From Pseudomonas sp. Choline-02u-1 (GTDB lineage: Bacteria; Pseudomonadota; Gammaproteobacteria; Pseudomonadales; Pseudomonadaceae): 64,000 bases of DNA. Under the pieces are notes generated by a model. That model was not told where the DNA came from, ran no database searches, and saw nothing but the letters and a program-made list of their open reading frames with translations. Positions within the stretch are counted from its first letter, which is position 1. Each line of letters opens with the position of its first letter. Location of the stretch: NCBI RefSeq assembly GCF_002836515.1, contig NZ_PJBC01000003.1, forward strand, positions 1 through 64,000, in the 5' to 3' direction. Positions 35,559-45,621 of this stretch are shown in pieces. Both the position numbers and the translations under genes were made by a program.

Positions 35559-37595
35559 TTACCTCGGTAGTGAATTGGTTTCGGTGGTCAGCGGCGCAGG
35601 TTGCGCCAGCGGCAGACGCAGGGTGAAGCAAGTGCCCTGGCCGGGCGCCGACTGCACCTCCATCTGACCTTTGTGGTTGTTGGTGATGATGAAGTACGAC
35701 ACCGACAACCCCAGGCCAGTGCCCTGGCCGATTTCCTTGGTGGTGAAGAACGGCTCGAAGGTGCGCTTGCGCACGTTCTCGCTCATGCCGATGCCGTTGT
35801 CCTCGACCTGAATCTCGGCCCATGGCGGATTGAGCCTGGTGCGCAGAATGATCCGTCCCGGTTCGCTGTCATCTTCGCGCTGATGAATGGCCTGGGCGGC
35901 ATTTTTCAGCAGGTTGAGCAGCACCTGTTCCAGCTCGTTGGCGGTGCCCGGCACCGGGCCGAGGGCCGGGTCGAACTGACGAATGATCGCCTGGCCCTTG
36001 AAGTCGAAGCCGATGGCCAGATCGAAGTCGTTGCCGGCGATTTCCACGGCTTGATCGATCAGCGCCGGCAGATCGCACGGCGCCATTTGCCGGGTGCTGC
36101 GGCGGCTGAAGCTGAGCATGTGCGTGACGATTTTCGCCGCGCGGGCGCCGGCCTGTTGAATGCCATCGAGCAACTGCGGGACTTCGCGGCCTTGCAGGTA
36201 GCGGTTCACCGTGTCCAGTTCGATACCCAGTTGTTCGGCGGTCTCGATGTTCTTCGGCAGATCCGCCGACAGACGCCGGCGAATGTTCTGCACGTTGTGC
36301 AGGATCGCGCCGAGCGGGTTGTTGATCTCGTGGGCCATGCCGGCCGCGAGGCCACCAACCGACAGCATCTTCTCCGACTGCACCATCATTTCTTCCAGCG
36401 ACAAACGCTGAGTGATGTCGTCGATACGGATCACCACGCCACGGCCGGCACCGCCCATCAGCGGATAAAACGTCAGCGCGTAATGCTTGGGTTCATCGTC
36501 CTTGAACCAGGTCACCCGGTCGACTTTGGCCACGGTGTGCTGTTCGACGGTGGCCTTGAGCTGCGGCAGAAATGGCTTGAGCGGTTCGAAGGCGAGGAAG
36601 ATCGGCTGATTCAACGCCTCGTCCAGGCGCGTGCCGGAAAGGGCGCTGGCTTCCTGGTTCCACTGGGTGACGTAGAGTTGCTCGTCGAGGGCGATCAGCG
36701 CCGAAGGCATCGAGTCGATGATGCTGTTGAGGTAGTTCTGGAAGCCGGTGAGCTTCTTCTCGATCTTGCTGCGCACCTGGACTTCAAGTTCGAGTTTTCG
36801 GTTGGTGTGGCGGGTTTCCTCGGCCAAGCCTTGCGCCTGGTCGTAAGCAGCTTGCGAGTCGTCGCGGGCGCGTTTCAGTTGCTGCTCGCGGGCTTCGATG
36901 CGCGAGAGCATAGTGTTGAATGCCTCGGCCAGACTGCCGATTTCGTCGTGGTTGCCGCGCGCGGCGCGCAGGGCGTAGTTCTCTTCGCGGGTAACCTGTC
37001 GCGACAGCTCCTCCAGCTGATGAATCGGCCGGGTGATCAGACGTTTGATCTGCCGGGCAATCACCAGCCACAGCAGCACGCTGAAAATCAGGATGCCGAG
37101 GCTGGCGGTCAGGGTGCCGGTGTAGAACGCCATCGGCAGTTCGCTGCTGGCCACCAGCAACAGATGTCCCGGCGCAGCACCGGGGCGGGGCAGGGTGATC
37201 AGTTGATTGCTGCGAAACTCGGTCAGTTGCCAGGCTTCGACATGGCGGTAGCGTTCGGGAAGACTGAGTTTTTCGCCGCGCTGCACTTGCGCCAGACGTT
37301 CGCCCTTGCCGTCGTACAGGGCGGCGGCGCGCAGCGGTGAATAACTGTCGAGTTCCTTGAGCAGGCGCTCGGCGCTGCGCGGCGACTCAAGCGCATCGCT
37401 GACCAGGCTCGGATTGGCAATCAGTCGGCCGATGGTCTGCAGCGCCTGTGGCGCCATGCTTTCCTGGGAAATGTAGTAGGCGGCGCTGATGAAGGTCAGG
37501 TTGGCGACCAGCAGAACCGTGGTCAACAACACCAGCAAGGCGGCCAGCAGTTTCTGGCCGACCGGCAGGTTTTCAAGGCGCTCGCGCAATGGCAT
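35559..37595 (-). CDS. Membrane sensor histidine kinase with HAMP and PAS
   Basis: A 678-aa kinase. TM1 is at about 14-38, a periplasmic sensor domain at 39-160 with no recognisable family, TM2 at 160-181, HAMP at 182-235, a coiled coil to about 285 and a PAS domain at 288-398. The HisKA histidine is H422 in [12 protein letters not shown], and the ATPase has [17 protein letters not shown] and [11 protein letters not shown]. No response regulator gene is adjacent. By gene order it corresponds to P. aeruginosa PA4398, reported in swarming control. It lies upstream of, and is coupled to, the cobalamin adenosyltransferase gene. Confidence 0.9.
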   Translation of the reverse strand: MPLRERLENLPVGQKLLAALLVLLTTVLLVANLTFISAAYYISQESMAPQALQTIGRLIANPSLVSDALESPRSAERLLKELDSYSPLRAAALYDGKGERLAQVQRGEKLSLPERYRHVEAWQLTEFRSNQLITLPRPGAAPGHLLLVASSELPMAFYTGTLTASLGILIFSVLLWLVIARQIKRLITRPIHQLEELSRQVTREENYALRAARGNHDEIGSLAEAFNTMLSRIEAREQQLKRARDDSQAAYDQAQGLAEETRHTNRKLELEVQVRSKIEKKLTGFQNYLNSIIDSMPSALIALDEQLYVTQWNQEASALSGTRLDEALNQPIFLAFEPLKPFLPQLKATVEQHTVAKVDRVTWFKDDEPKHYALTFYPLMGGAGRGVVIRIDDITQRLSLEEMMVQSEKMLSVGGLAAGMAHEINNPLGAILHNVQNIRRRLSADLPKNIETAEQLGIELDTVNRYLQGREVPQLLDGIQQAGARAAKIVTHMLSFSRRSTRQMAPCDLPALIDQAVEIAGNDFDLAIGFDFKGQAIIRQFDPALGPVPGTANELEQVLLNLLKNAAQAIHQREDDSEPGRIILRTRLNPPWAEIQVEDNGIGMSENVRKRTFEPFFTTKEIGQGTGLGLSVSYFIITNNHKGQMEVQSAPGQGTCFTLRLPLAQPAPLTTETNSLPR

Positions 37596-37640
37596 CAGGT
37601 TTATCGCTGCAAGGGAACAAGTGGTCAGCCTAGCGGCTGC

Positions 37641-39184
<1,544 letters not shown>

Positions 39185-39201
39185 GCTTGGTCTGAAGGCT
39201 A

Positions 39202-39290
39202 TGTGGGAGCGAGCCTGCTCGCGAATGCGGTGTTTCATTCAGCGAAAAGTTGACTGACTCGCCGCATTCGCGAGCAGGCTCGCTCCCACA
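39202..39290. repeat. REP pair, GTGGGAGCGAGCCTG type
   Basis: Perfect 29-bp inverted arms (39202-39230 and 39262-39290) with a 31-base centre, between yajQ and the MscS gene, both on the plus strand. Confidence 0.95.
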
Positions 39291-39336
39291 GTTGTTTTGA
39301 ATACACCCCGGGAAGCCGGAAATCAGGAGATAGAAC

Positions 39337-40179
39337 ATGGATTTGAATGCTGAAGTGGACCACCTGGTCAAAGCGTCCCAGGCGTGGATTCCGATGATCA
39401 TGGAATACGGCAGCCGCGTGCTGCTGGCGGTGATTACCCTGGCGATCGGCTGGTGGCTGATCAACAAGGTCACGCAAAAACTCGGCGGTCTGCTGGCCCT
39501 GCGCAATGCCGATCTGGCACTGCAAGGCTTTATCAGCAGCCTGGCCAACATCATTCTCAAGGTGCTGCTGATTGTCAGCGTCGCGTCGATGATCGGCGTC
39601 GAAACCACTTCGTTCGTCGCGGCCATCGGTGCTGCCGGTCTGGCGATCGGCCTGGCCTTGCAGGGCAGCCTGGCGAACTTTGCCGGCGGCGTGCTGATTC
39701 TGCTGTTCCGTCCGTTCCGCATCGGTGACTGGATCGAAGCCCAAGGCGTGGCGGGTACCGTCGACAGCATCCAGATTTTCCACACCGTGCTGCGCACCGG
39801 CGACAACAAGACCATCATCCTGCCCAACGGCAACCTGTCGAACGGCATCATCACCAACACCAACCGCCAGCCAACGCGCAAAGTCGTGTTTGATGTCGGC
39901 GTGGATTACGAGGCGGATCTGCAGAAAGCCCGTCAGGTATTGCTGGATCTGGCCAAGGATCCCCGCGTCATGCAGGACCCGGAGCCACAGGCGGTGATTT
40001 CGACATTGGGTGATAGCTCGATCACGGTTTCCCTACGTGTCTGGGTCAAGACTGCGGACTATTGGGATGTGATGTTCATGTTCAATGAACAGGCGCGGGA
40101 TCGTTTGAAGGCGGCGGGGATTGATATTCCATTTCCGCAGCGGGTTATACGTGTAGTGCAGGAATCTGCCACGCAGTAA
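39337..40179 (+). CDS. mscS: Small-conductance mechanosensitive channel MscS
   Basis: A 280-aa channel of canonical E. coli MscS size. Helices TM1 (about 20-45), TM2 (60-85) and the pore-lining TM3 are present, the last with the Gly/Ala-rich AAGLAIGLALQGSLANFAGG. The beta domain (PFRIGDWIEAQG, VLRTGDNKTIILPNG) and the C-terminal alpha/beta cage follow. It opens on hypo-osmotic shock to release solutes. A strong AGGAG lies upstream. It ends at the terminator 40221-40252. Confidence 0.95.
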   Translation: MDLNAEVDHLVKASQAWIPMIMEYGSRVLLAVITLAIGWWLINKVTQKLGGLLALRNADLALQGFISSLANIILKVLLIVSVASMIGVETTSFVAAIGAAGLAIGLALQGSLANFAGGVLILLFRPFRIGDWIEAQGVAGTVDSIQIFHTVLRTGDNKTIILPNGNLSNGIITNTNRQPTRKVVFDVGVDYEADLQKARQVLLDLAKDPRVMQDPEPQAVISTLGDSSITVSLRVWVKTADYWDVMFMFNEQARDRLKAAGIDIPFPQRVIRVVQESATQ

Positions 40180-40220
40180 TCGTCTTTTAAGTTGGCCTGG
40201 GAGTCAGCAACTAATATCAA

Positions 40221-40252
40221 ACCCGAGCAGTGTGCATACTCTCGGGTTTTTT
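40221..40252 (+). terminator. Intrinsic terminator of mscS
   Basis: ACCCGAG and CTCGGGT flank a 13-base loop and run into TTTTTT. Confidence 0.85.
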
Positions 40253-40326
40253 ATCGGCGCGATAAAACTATGCTGGCTAATAAGTAGCTGGCTAATGTTT
40301 GTCTGTTTGATCAGTTATTCATCCAT

Positions 40327-40364
40327 AAAAAAAACCGCCCTCCTGATTCAGGAGGGCGGTTTTG
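40327..40364 (-). terminator. Intrinsic terminator of the OprD-family porin
   Basis: ACCGCCCTCCTGA and TCAGGAGGGCGGT form a long perfect stem flanked by A8 and TTTTG, so minus-strand transcripts end in a strong U run. Confidence 0.93.
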
Positions 40365-40404
40365 TTAGAGCAGAGCTCTACAGTACGTCAGCTTCGCAAC
40401 CTTA

Positions 40405-41676
40405 TTAGAGGATGCTCAGTGGATATTCAACGATCAAACGCAGGTCGTTGTTATCACCACCGTTGTAAGAAGTGTTGGAGCGATACCAGGCGCTACGCAG
40501 GCGGAAAGACAAGTCTTTCGCTGGACCGTTTTGCATAACGTATTTGGATTCGAAGTCCAGTTCGTGCTCTTTGCCCTCTTCAGCGCCGGTGCTGATGTTG
40601 TCACCTTTGATGTAACGGGTCATGAAGCTCAGACCAGGTACGCCGAAGGTAGCCATGTTCAGGTCATAACGGCCCTGCCACGAACGCTCGTCTGCACCGT
40701 TGAAGTCAGAGTACTGCACGGAGTTGGCGAGGAAGATAGTGCCGCCGCCGTCCACGCCGTACACGTAACCGGTGTCACCGCTGGAGCGCTGGTGGGCGAG
40801 GGTGAATTTGTGCGCGCCGATGCTGTAAGCAGCGCTAAGGGACCAGATGCGGTTGTCGATGTCGCCGGACAGGTCTTGACCCTGGCTCTTGCTCTTGTAC
40901 CCGTTGAAATCGAAGTTCAGAGACTGTTCGTCGTTGATCGGCAGGGTGTAGTTCAGGTTGACGTATTGCTTCTTGAAGTGGTCTTCCACGTCGGATGCTG
41001 CAACACCGGCTACAAAACTGTCGGTGAACTGATAGGTAGCACCGGCGATGTCAGCGGATTTCAGGCCACCTTCAACGATGGAGTCACGACCCATCTGGCT
41101 TTGCGCGCTCAGCGCGGTAAAGCGACCAGCGCTCAGTTCCAGGCCCGGGATCTCTTTGGATACGAGCATGGTGCCGGTAGCGGTCTCAGGCAGCAAGCGG
41201 CTGTCGTCGGTGGAAAAAACCGGGCTGGCGACAAACTGGTTACCGTATTTCAGGACGGTGTCGGAAAGACGGAACTTGACTGCTCCACCGCTTTTCGACT
41301 GAGTATCTTCAGCTCTGCCGTCGCTATCGGCAGCGAACAGACCGTTGCCAGTGCGGCCGCGTCCAGTGTCCAGCTTGATGGAGCCAAGACCGAAAGCGTC
41401 AACACCTACACCGATGGTACCTTGGGTGAAGCCGGACTCGTAAATGGCATGCATGCCGATACCGGTTTCTTCACGATAGCCCTGGCGCTCACCCGACGGG
41501 CTGCTTTTCAGGTTTTCGTTCTTGAAATCACGGTTCATATACAGCATGCGAGTCTTGACGCTGAAGCTGCTGTCTTCAACAAAACCTTTGGCTTCATCCT
41601 GAGAAGACGCCATTGCGAACTGCGAGGTGCCTGCTGCAACAGCCAGGGCGATCATGCTCCACTTCATCACGCGCAT
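40405..41676 (-). CDS. oprD: OprD-family outer-membrane porin
   Basis: A 423-aa porin with a signal peptide (cleavage expected after FAMA at about residue 23) and an 18-strand barrel pattern of alternating residues. OprD family marks are the N-terminal FVEDSSFSVKTRMLYMNRDF, the RGRTGNGLFA loop and the C-terminal VEYPLSIL. The family takes up basic amino acids, small peptides or organic acids. By position next to the slyX-dps-aspS block it corresponds to P. aeruginosa OprD (basic amino acids and imipenem), but substrate is not provable from sequence. AAAGGAG lies upstream. An 889-base gene-free region precedes it. Confidence 0.92.
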   Translation of the reverse strand: MRVMKWSMIALAVAAGTSQFAMASSQDEAKGFVEDSSFSVKTRMLYMNRDFKNENLKSSPSGERQGYREETGIGMHAIYESGFTQGTIGVGVDAFGLGSIKLDTGRGRTGNGLFAADSDGRAEDTQSKSGGAVKFRLSDTVLKYGNQFVASPVFSTDDSRLLPETATGTMLVSKEIPGLELSAGRFTALSAQSQMGRDSIVEGGLKSADIAGATYQFTDSFVAGVAASDVEDHFKKQYVNLNYTLPINDEQSLNFDFNGYKSKSQGQDLSGDIDNRIWSLSAAYSIGAHKFTLAHQRSSGDTGYVYGVDGGGTIFLANSVQYSDFNGADERSWQGRYDLNMATFGVPGLSFMTRYIKGDNISTGAEEGKEHELDFESKYVMQNGPAKDLSFRLRSAWYRSNTSYNGGDNNDLRLIVEYPLSIL

Positions 41677-41849
41677 CGTGATTTGCTCCTTTGGTTTTTA
41701 GAAGAGTACTGCCGTCCCACCTGTTTTATTATCTGGGCGGCTCTTTCTTTTTGTGTCGGCGCAAACTTATATCACGCCGACATTGTTGGCGATACTTGCG
41801 AAATCAACCTTTCAGCTTCTTTACGGCGTTGTCGCAAAAGGAGCGCTGG

Positions 41850-41951
41850 ATGTCGCAAATTCACAGTACCGATACAGCCGGACTGACAACTTTCTCGCTG
41901 TTTAGGGGCCTTTTTGCATCGGTAAAAAAGAGTCCCTGGCACAACACTTGA
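41850..41951 (+). CDS. Possible 33-aa small protein
   Basis: An open frame starting MSQIHSTDTAGL and ending KKSPWHNT, with AAGGAG six bases before the ATG, the best Shine-Dalgarno in this gene-free region. The peptide is moderately basic with a short hydrophobic centre. There is no homology I recognise and the reading may be chance. It runs opposite to the porin leader. Confidence 0.25.
   Translation: MSQIHSTDTAGLTTFSLFRGLFASVKKSPWHNT
41937..41951 (+). promoter_or_regulatory. Sigma-54-like promoter motif
   Basis: TGGCACAACACTTGA matches the -24/-12 consensus (TGGCAC-N5-TTGC) in all but the final C, with correct GG-N10 spacing. It would direct transcription rightward into the gene-free region toward the HIT gene some 600 bases away. 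A single-base miss at the essential GC makes function uncertain. Confidence 0.3.
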
Positions 41952-42565
41952 ATCTCCATCGGGCAACCCTGCCACTGTTTTTATTGGATGCCGGCGACCG
42001 ATTTCAATGGTGCGCTTATAGTCCATGCGATTACGAATGCAACAAGCGTGCACAAACCGCAAAATCGGTGCGGTTATTTTTGGTTGTGGCGCCTGCGTAT
42101 GTGAAAACCTTGTGAAAACGGGCTCTCGCGCCCGCTTTGTCCCGGCCTTGACGAGAGTCTCTCTATGGTGTTGCAACGCACCAAAGGCGCGCATGACAAC
42201 CAAAAACGTTACCGGTTCACCCCGTAGTGAGTATTTGGCGGATGCCTGACCCAATGAGCGTAGACGGTGTGTGCATTTTTGGTGCAAAAAATTCATGATC
42301 GGGTCTGCGGAAATCTGCCGGCGACTGAGTCCAGGCTCACCATATCAGGGGTTTTCATGCGCCTCTTCGCGTAAAGGCTCATGTCCGGGGCTGTGTTGGT
42401 GCGCAAATGAAACAAATGTCCCAAGTCGGAGCGTTGGGCAATTAACTGTCGGGGCTGGCGTGAAGGCCACTGCATTCGCAGGTATGCTGCGGTTCTGTCG
42501 CTTGGCGCGCTGCTCTCGGGAGCCGCCGCAAAGCTGAGATATAGGATCAGCCGGGAGTACGTACA

Positions 42566-42991
42566 GTGTTTGCTTTGGATACACGACTTCAACAGGACAC
42601 CCTGGTTATCGGCGACTTTTCGCTGTGCCGGCTGCTGCTGACCAATGACAGCAACTACCCGTGGTTCATCCTGGTGCCTCGTCGTGAGGATATAAGCGAG
42701 TTGTTTCAGTTGGATGTCGCCGATCAGCAGCAGCTCTGGCGGGAAACCACCACGCTGGCCGAGTTGCTCAAGGATTCGTTCGACGCCGACAAGTTGAATG
42801 TGGCGACTCTGGGTAACGTGGTCAGTCAGTTACACATGCATGTCATCGTGCGCAAACGCGACGATGCAGCCTGGCCGGCGCCGGTCTGGGGCAAACACCC
42901 GGCCAAGCCTTACAGCGCCGAGCAGGTTGCGGCCATTCGCGAACGCTTGCGTCTGGTCCTGACTGAAGAATTCACCTTTGTGGAGGGCTGA
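42566..42991 (+). CDS. HIT domain protein
   Basis: A 141-aa histidine-triad family protein. The catalytic triad region reads QLHMHVIVRK (H-x-H-x), lacking one histidine of the full HxHxHxx motif, so activity as a nucleotidyl hydrolase may be altered. The N-terminal half has LTNDSNYPWFILVPRRED. The start is GTG, preceded by GGGAG. It is followed after three bases by slyX, so they share a transcript. Confidence 0.85.
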   Translation: MFALDTRLQQDTLVIGDFSLCRLLLTNDSNYPWFILVPRREDISELFQLDVADQQQLWRETTTLAELLKDSFDADKLNVATLGNVVSQLHMHVIVRKRDDAAWPAPVWGKHPAKPYSAEQVAAIRERLRLVLTEEFTFVEG

Positions 42992-42994
42992 GTC

Positions 42995-43201
42995 ATGAGC
43001 CTTGAAGAGCGCGTAACCGATCTGGAAAGCCGTCTGGCCTTTCAGGATGACACCATTCAGGCATTGAACGATGTGCTGGTGGCGCAGCAGAAAGTCATCG
43101 AGCGCCTGCAATTGCAGATGGAAGCACTGATCAAGCGTCACGAAGAAATGGTCGGGCAGTTCGGTGCTTTTGAAGAAGATGCGCCACCGCCGCATTATTG
43201 A
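42995..43201 (+). CDS. slyX: SlyX family coiled-coil protein
   Basis: A 68-aa acidic coiled coil, starting [20 protein letters not shown], with heptads through residue 50 and a proline-rich end (APPPHY). SlyX is conserved in gammaproteobacteria; its biochemical role is unknown. GGAGG lies in the end of the HIT gene, eleven bases upstream. It terminates at the bidirectional hairpin 43216-43259. Confidence 0.9.
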   Translation: MSLEERVTDLESRLAFQDDTIQALNDVLVAQQKVIERLQLQMEALIKRHEEMVGQFGAFEEDAPPPHY

Positions 43202-43215
43202 GTCATTCGACAGGC

Positions 43216-43259
43216 ACAAAAAAACCGCGAACAGCCAGGCTGTTCGCGGTTTTTTTTGG
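43216..43259. terminator. Bidirectional terminator between slyX and the cold-shock fusion gene
   Basis: ACCGCGAACAGCC and GGCTGTTCGCGGT form a perfect stem with A-rich and T8 flanks, serving both convergent transcripts. Confidence 0.93.
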
Positions 43260-43266
43260 CTTTGGA

Positions 43267-43869
43267 TCAGCGACGCGGCAGAGCGGCGATCACGTCCTCG
43301 GCTTGCAGGCCTTTGTCTCGGTTCATCACCGAGAACTCAACGCGCTGGCCTTCGACCAGAACGCGGTGGCCTTCGCCACGAATGGCGCGAAAGTGCACGA
43401 AAATATCATCGCCGGAATCCCGCGAGATAAAGCCGAAACCCTTGGAAGTGTTGAACCACTTCACGGTGCCGGTATCGCGATTGCTCATGTCATAGCTGGT
43501 CGGCGCAGCGGCCGGTGACGACTTGTAGAAGCTGATGGCCAGGTGCAGCACCACGGCAACCAGGGCGATCACCAGGCTGAACAACACGGCCGGCTGGCCG
43601 GCGATGACCGGCATCGGCGCGATCAGGGTCAGAGTTTGCAGGACGACGGTCAGTACCAGCAGGGCGCTGACCAGATTTTGCAGATGCTGGCGCGGGCCTT
43701 TGTTCCAGTAGGGAATCACTGGAGCGATGACCAGGTTCAGCAGGCCGAAAAAGGCCAGGTAGAGTGCATCGGGCTGTTGCAGGTAAGGAACGGCTTCGGC
43801 TTTCAGGCTGGGTATGAACGACAGCAGCAAGGCTGCTGCGCCCATTAGCAGGTGGACGATTTTCAACAT
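43267..43869 (-). CDS. Membrane protein with C-terminal cold-shock domain
   Basis: A 200-aa protein in two parts. Residues 1-115 hold four hydrophobic helices (about 5-20, 35-53, 65-86, 92-113). Residues 130-198 are a full cold-shock domain with RNP1 KGFGFIS and RNP2 DIFVHF. An internal Met ([13 protein letters not shown]) could start a free cold-shock protein, but the upstream frame has a start codon and clear helices, so I annotate the fusion. It would tether a single-strand RNA/DNA-binding domain to the inner membrane. Similar fusions occur at this locus in other pseudomonads. Confidence 0.85.
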   Translation of the reverse strand: MLKIVHLLMGAAALLLSFIPSLKAEAVPYLQQPDALYLAFFGLLNLVIAPVIPYWNKGPRQHLQNLVSALLVLTVVLQTLTLIAPMPVIAGQPAVLFSLVIALVAVVLHLAISFYKSSPAAAPTSYDMSNRDTGTVKWFNTSKGFGFISRDSGDDIFVHFRAIRGEGHRVLVEGQRVEFSVMNRDKGLQAEDVIAALPRR

Positions 43870-44180
43870 TTTGATTGGCTCACGTTATGACGGCTCACAA
43901 GGAAGAGCTGAAGGCGCACGGTTCGCTTCAGGACAAAATAAGAGGCGGTGGACACGTACACGGCATCAGCCTATGCGCAACACCCCGGAAAATGGGGCAT
44001 GGCGACACGCTGCCTATTTAACAGCAAAGCCTGCGGCTACTCAAATCAGCCCGGCCAGCGGCAGAGAAACGGGCGATTTGTCGCAGCCCGATCACGGATT
44101 CATAGCTGCGGGCGTGAGCTCGCCTTGCTAAAGTGATGTCCAACCTGCTGGATGAACTCAACCACTGTTAGGGGGTAAGC
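43870..44180. other. Divergent promoter region between the cold-shock fusion and dps
   Basis: A 311-base gap. Before dps the ribosome-binding site AGGGGG is excellent, but I could not identify a clear RpoS- or OxyR-type promoter. No open frame or repeat stands out. Confidence 0.4.
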
Positions 44181-44651
44181 ATGGCTATTGATATCGGTAT
44201 CAGTGAAGAAGACCGCAAATCCATCGTCGAAGGGCTGTCGCGACTGCTGTCGGACACCTACGTGCTGTATCTGAAAACCCATAACTTTCACTGGAACGTC
44301 ACCGGTCCGATGTTCCGCACGCTGCATCTGATGTTCGAAGAGCAGTACAACGAATTGGCGCTGGCCGTCGATTCGATCGCCGAGCGCATCCGCGCACTCG
44401 GCTTCCCGGCACCGGGTGCCTACGCAACCTACGCACGCCTGTCTTCTATCAAGGAAGAGGAAGGCGTGCCGAGCGCTGAGGACATGATCAAACAACTGGT
44501 CGAGGGCCAGGAAGCGGTGACCCGCACCGCACGCGGCATCTTCCCGCTGCTGGACAAGGTCAGCGATGAGCCGACGGCTGATCTGCTGACCCAGCGCATG
44601 CAGGTGCACGAGAAAACCGCGTGGATGTTGCGCGCGCTACTGGAGCAATGA
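44181..44651 (+). CDS. dps: DNA-protecting ferritin-like protein Dps
   Basis: A 156-aa four-helix protein forming a 12-mer that oxidises iron with peroxide and shields DNA. The ferroxidase site residues lie in [14 protein letters not shown] (His, Asp equivalents) and [11 protein letters not shown]. There is no lysine-rich N-terminal tail, so direct DNA binding may be weak. The gene is transcribed alone from the plus strand; a stem (44661-44685) lies just after the stop. Confidence 0.94.
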   Translation: MAIDIGISEEDRKSIVEGLSRLLSDTYVLYLKTHNFHWNVTGPMFRTLHLMFEEQYNELALAVDSIAERIRALGFPAPGAYATYARLSSIKEEEGVPSAEDMIKQLVEGQEAVTRTARGIFPLLDKVSDEPTADLLTQRMQVHEKTAWMLRALLEQ

Positions 44652-44660
44652 TCCGGCCGC

Positions 44661-44685
44661 TGCGGACGGCTTGAGGCCGTCCGCA
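44661..44685 (+). terminator. Hairpin after dps, without a T run
   Basis: TGCGGACGGC and GCCGTCCGCA close on a short TTGAG loop. It begins ten bases after the dps stop. No U tract follows, so it may stabilise the mRNA end or work with Rho. Confidence 0.55.
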
Positions 44686-44832
44686 CGCTGTCCAGACTCT
44701 TACTGTTGTCGTTGGCTTATCCTACGAGGCTGGTCAACAAGTCGTATGGCGATAACTTTGTCACTGGGTTTTTATGAGGGCGCAGGATGTTGCCTTATAA
44801 ATCAGCAGTCATGGCAAAGGAGTGTCAACGCT

Positions 44833-45171
44833 ATGGTAGAAGCAGACAGGCGAAGCGACAGGATGTCGGCTTCGCGGCACGTAATAAAAGTCGACCCGTT
44901 TGTCAGCGGGTTCGACATGAATCTGATCCGGCCGTTGTCGCGTTCCATTCGGCTCAACGGTTTTGCGACCTGCCTGCGACTCGAGCAGGTCTACTGGAAC
45001 ATCCTCGGCGGCATGGCCGAGGACAATCACTGTTCTATCAGCACACTGCTGTCGCACGTCGACCGTGAGGTGCATCTGCGTCACGGTGGGGTGAAGAACT
45101 TCAGTGCGCTGGTGCGGGTGGTATGCGTCATGAACGGAAATAAAGACCTCGCAACCGCAGTTTCGCGCTGA
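44833..45171 (+). CDS. Ribbon-helix-helix domain protein
   Basis: A 112-aa protein with a C-terminal RHH-type domain: SRSIRLNGFATCLRLEQVYWN forms the strand and first helix, and SISTLLSHVDREV the second. The N-terminal 45 residues are charged and not recognised. GGAG lies ten bases before the ATG; a second Met (MSASRHV) is an alternative start. RHH proteins are DNA-binding repressors or antitoxins, but no toxin gene adjoins. Its targets are unknown. Confidence 0.75.
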   Translation: MVEADRRSDRMSASRHVIKVDPFVSGFDMNLIRPLSRSIRLNGFATCLRLEQVYWNILGGMAEDNHCSISTLLSHVDREVHLRHGGVKNFSALVRVVCVMNGNKDLATAVSR

Positions 45172-45301
45172 AACGGCTGTTGCAACGAGGTTGCGGCCTG
45201 TGCAGTGTTACGGCTGCACAGGGCGCATTTAATCGATATAATCCCGCGCTTTCGCCGCAAAGCCCTGCGCGCGGCAGCAATCTGATCGCCGAGACACCCC
45301 C

Positions 45302-45523
45302 ATGCCAATGTACGATTACCAATGTGCTTCCTGTGGTCATCAGTTGGAAGCCATTCAGAAGATCAGCGACGCACCGTTGGTCGACTGCCCTGCCTGCCAG
45401 GCGCCCGAACTGAAGAAACAGCTGTCCATGCCGGGTTTTCGCCTCAGCGGCAACGGTTGGTACGAAACCGATTTCAAGACCGGAGCCAAGAAGAATCTGG
45501 CCGGTGGCGACAAAGCTGACTAG
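45302..45523 (+). CDS. FmdB-family zinc ribbon protein
   Basis: A 73-aa protein starting MPMYDYQCASCGHQLEA. Four cysteines (CASC and CPAC) form a zinc ribbon. The tail has PGFRLSGNGWYETDF, conserved in the family. The function is not established; family members were proposed as regulators of formamidase or amidase genes. It precedes aspS by 98 bases on the same strand, a pairing common in pseudomonads. Confidence 0.88.
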   Translation: MPMYDYQCASCGHQLEAIQKISDAPLVDCPACQAPELKKQLSMPGFRLSGNGWYETDFKTGAKKNLAGGDKAD

Positions 45524-45621
45524 GGTTCAAACCCTGACCGAACGACACGCGTGAGTGGCCGCCTTGCTTTAAGGCGACGGTTACTCCACCGAATTTCGAA
45601 TTACGAGAAGCGAACGACACC

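Larger units (their letters stand above)
41677..42565. other. Long gene-free region between the porin and HIT genes
   Basis: An 889-base stretch of lower GC than its surroundings. The porin leader (minus strand) ends here with a good ribosome-binding site. No open frame has convincing family likeness; the longest, 174 codons on the minus strand (41772-42296), is Arg/His-rich with no domain. It holds one short frame with a strong Shine-Dalgarno (41850-41951) and a sigma-54-like motif. A TATAGG box at about 42540 may serve the HIT gene. An sRNA or long leader could reside here, but I cannot define one. Confidence 0.55.

Noticed and set aside
41772..42296. A 174-codon minus-strand frame upstream of the porin
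   Set aside because: Arg/His-rich, no ribosome-binding site and no family. It most likely opens by chance in a non-coding region.
44833..45171. Toxin-antitoxin pair with the RHH protein
   Set aside because: Flanking frames on both sides are short or belong to dps and the FmdB-type gene; no toxin-like gene is present.
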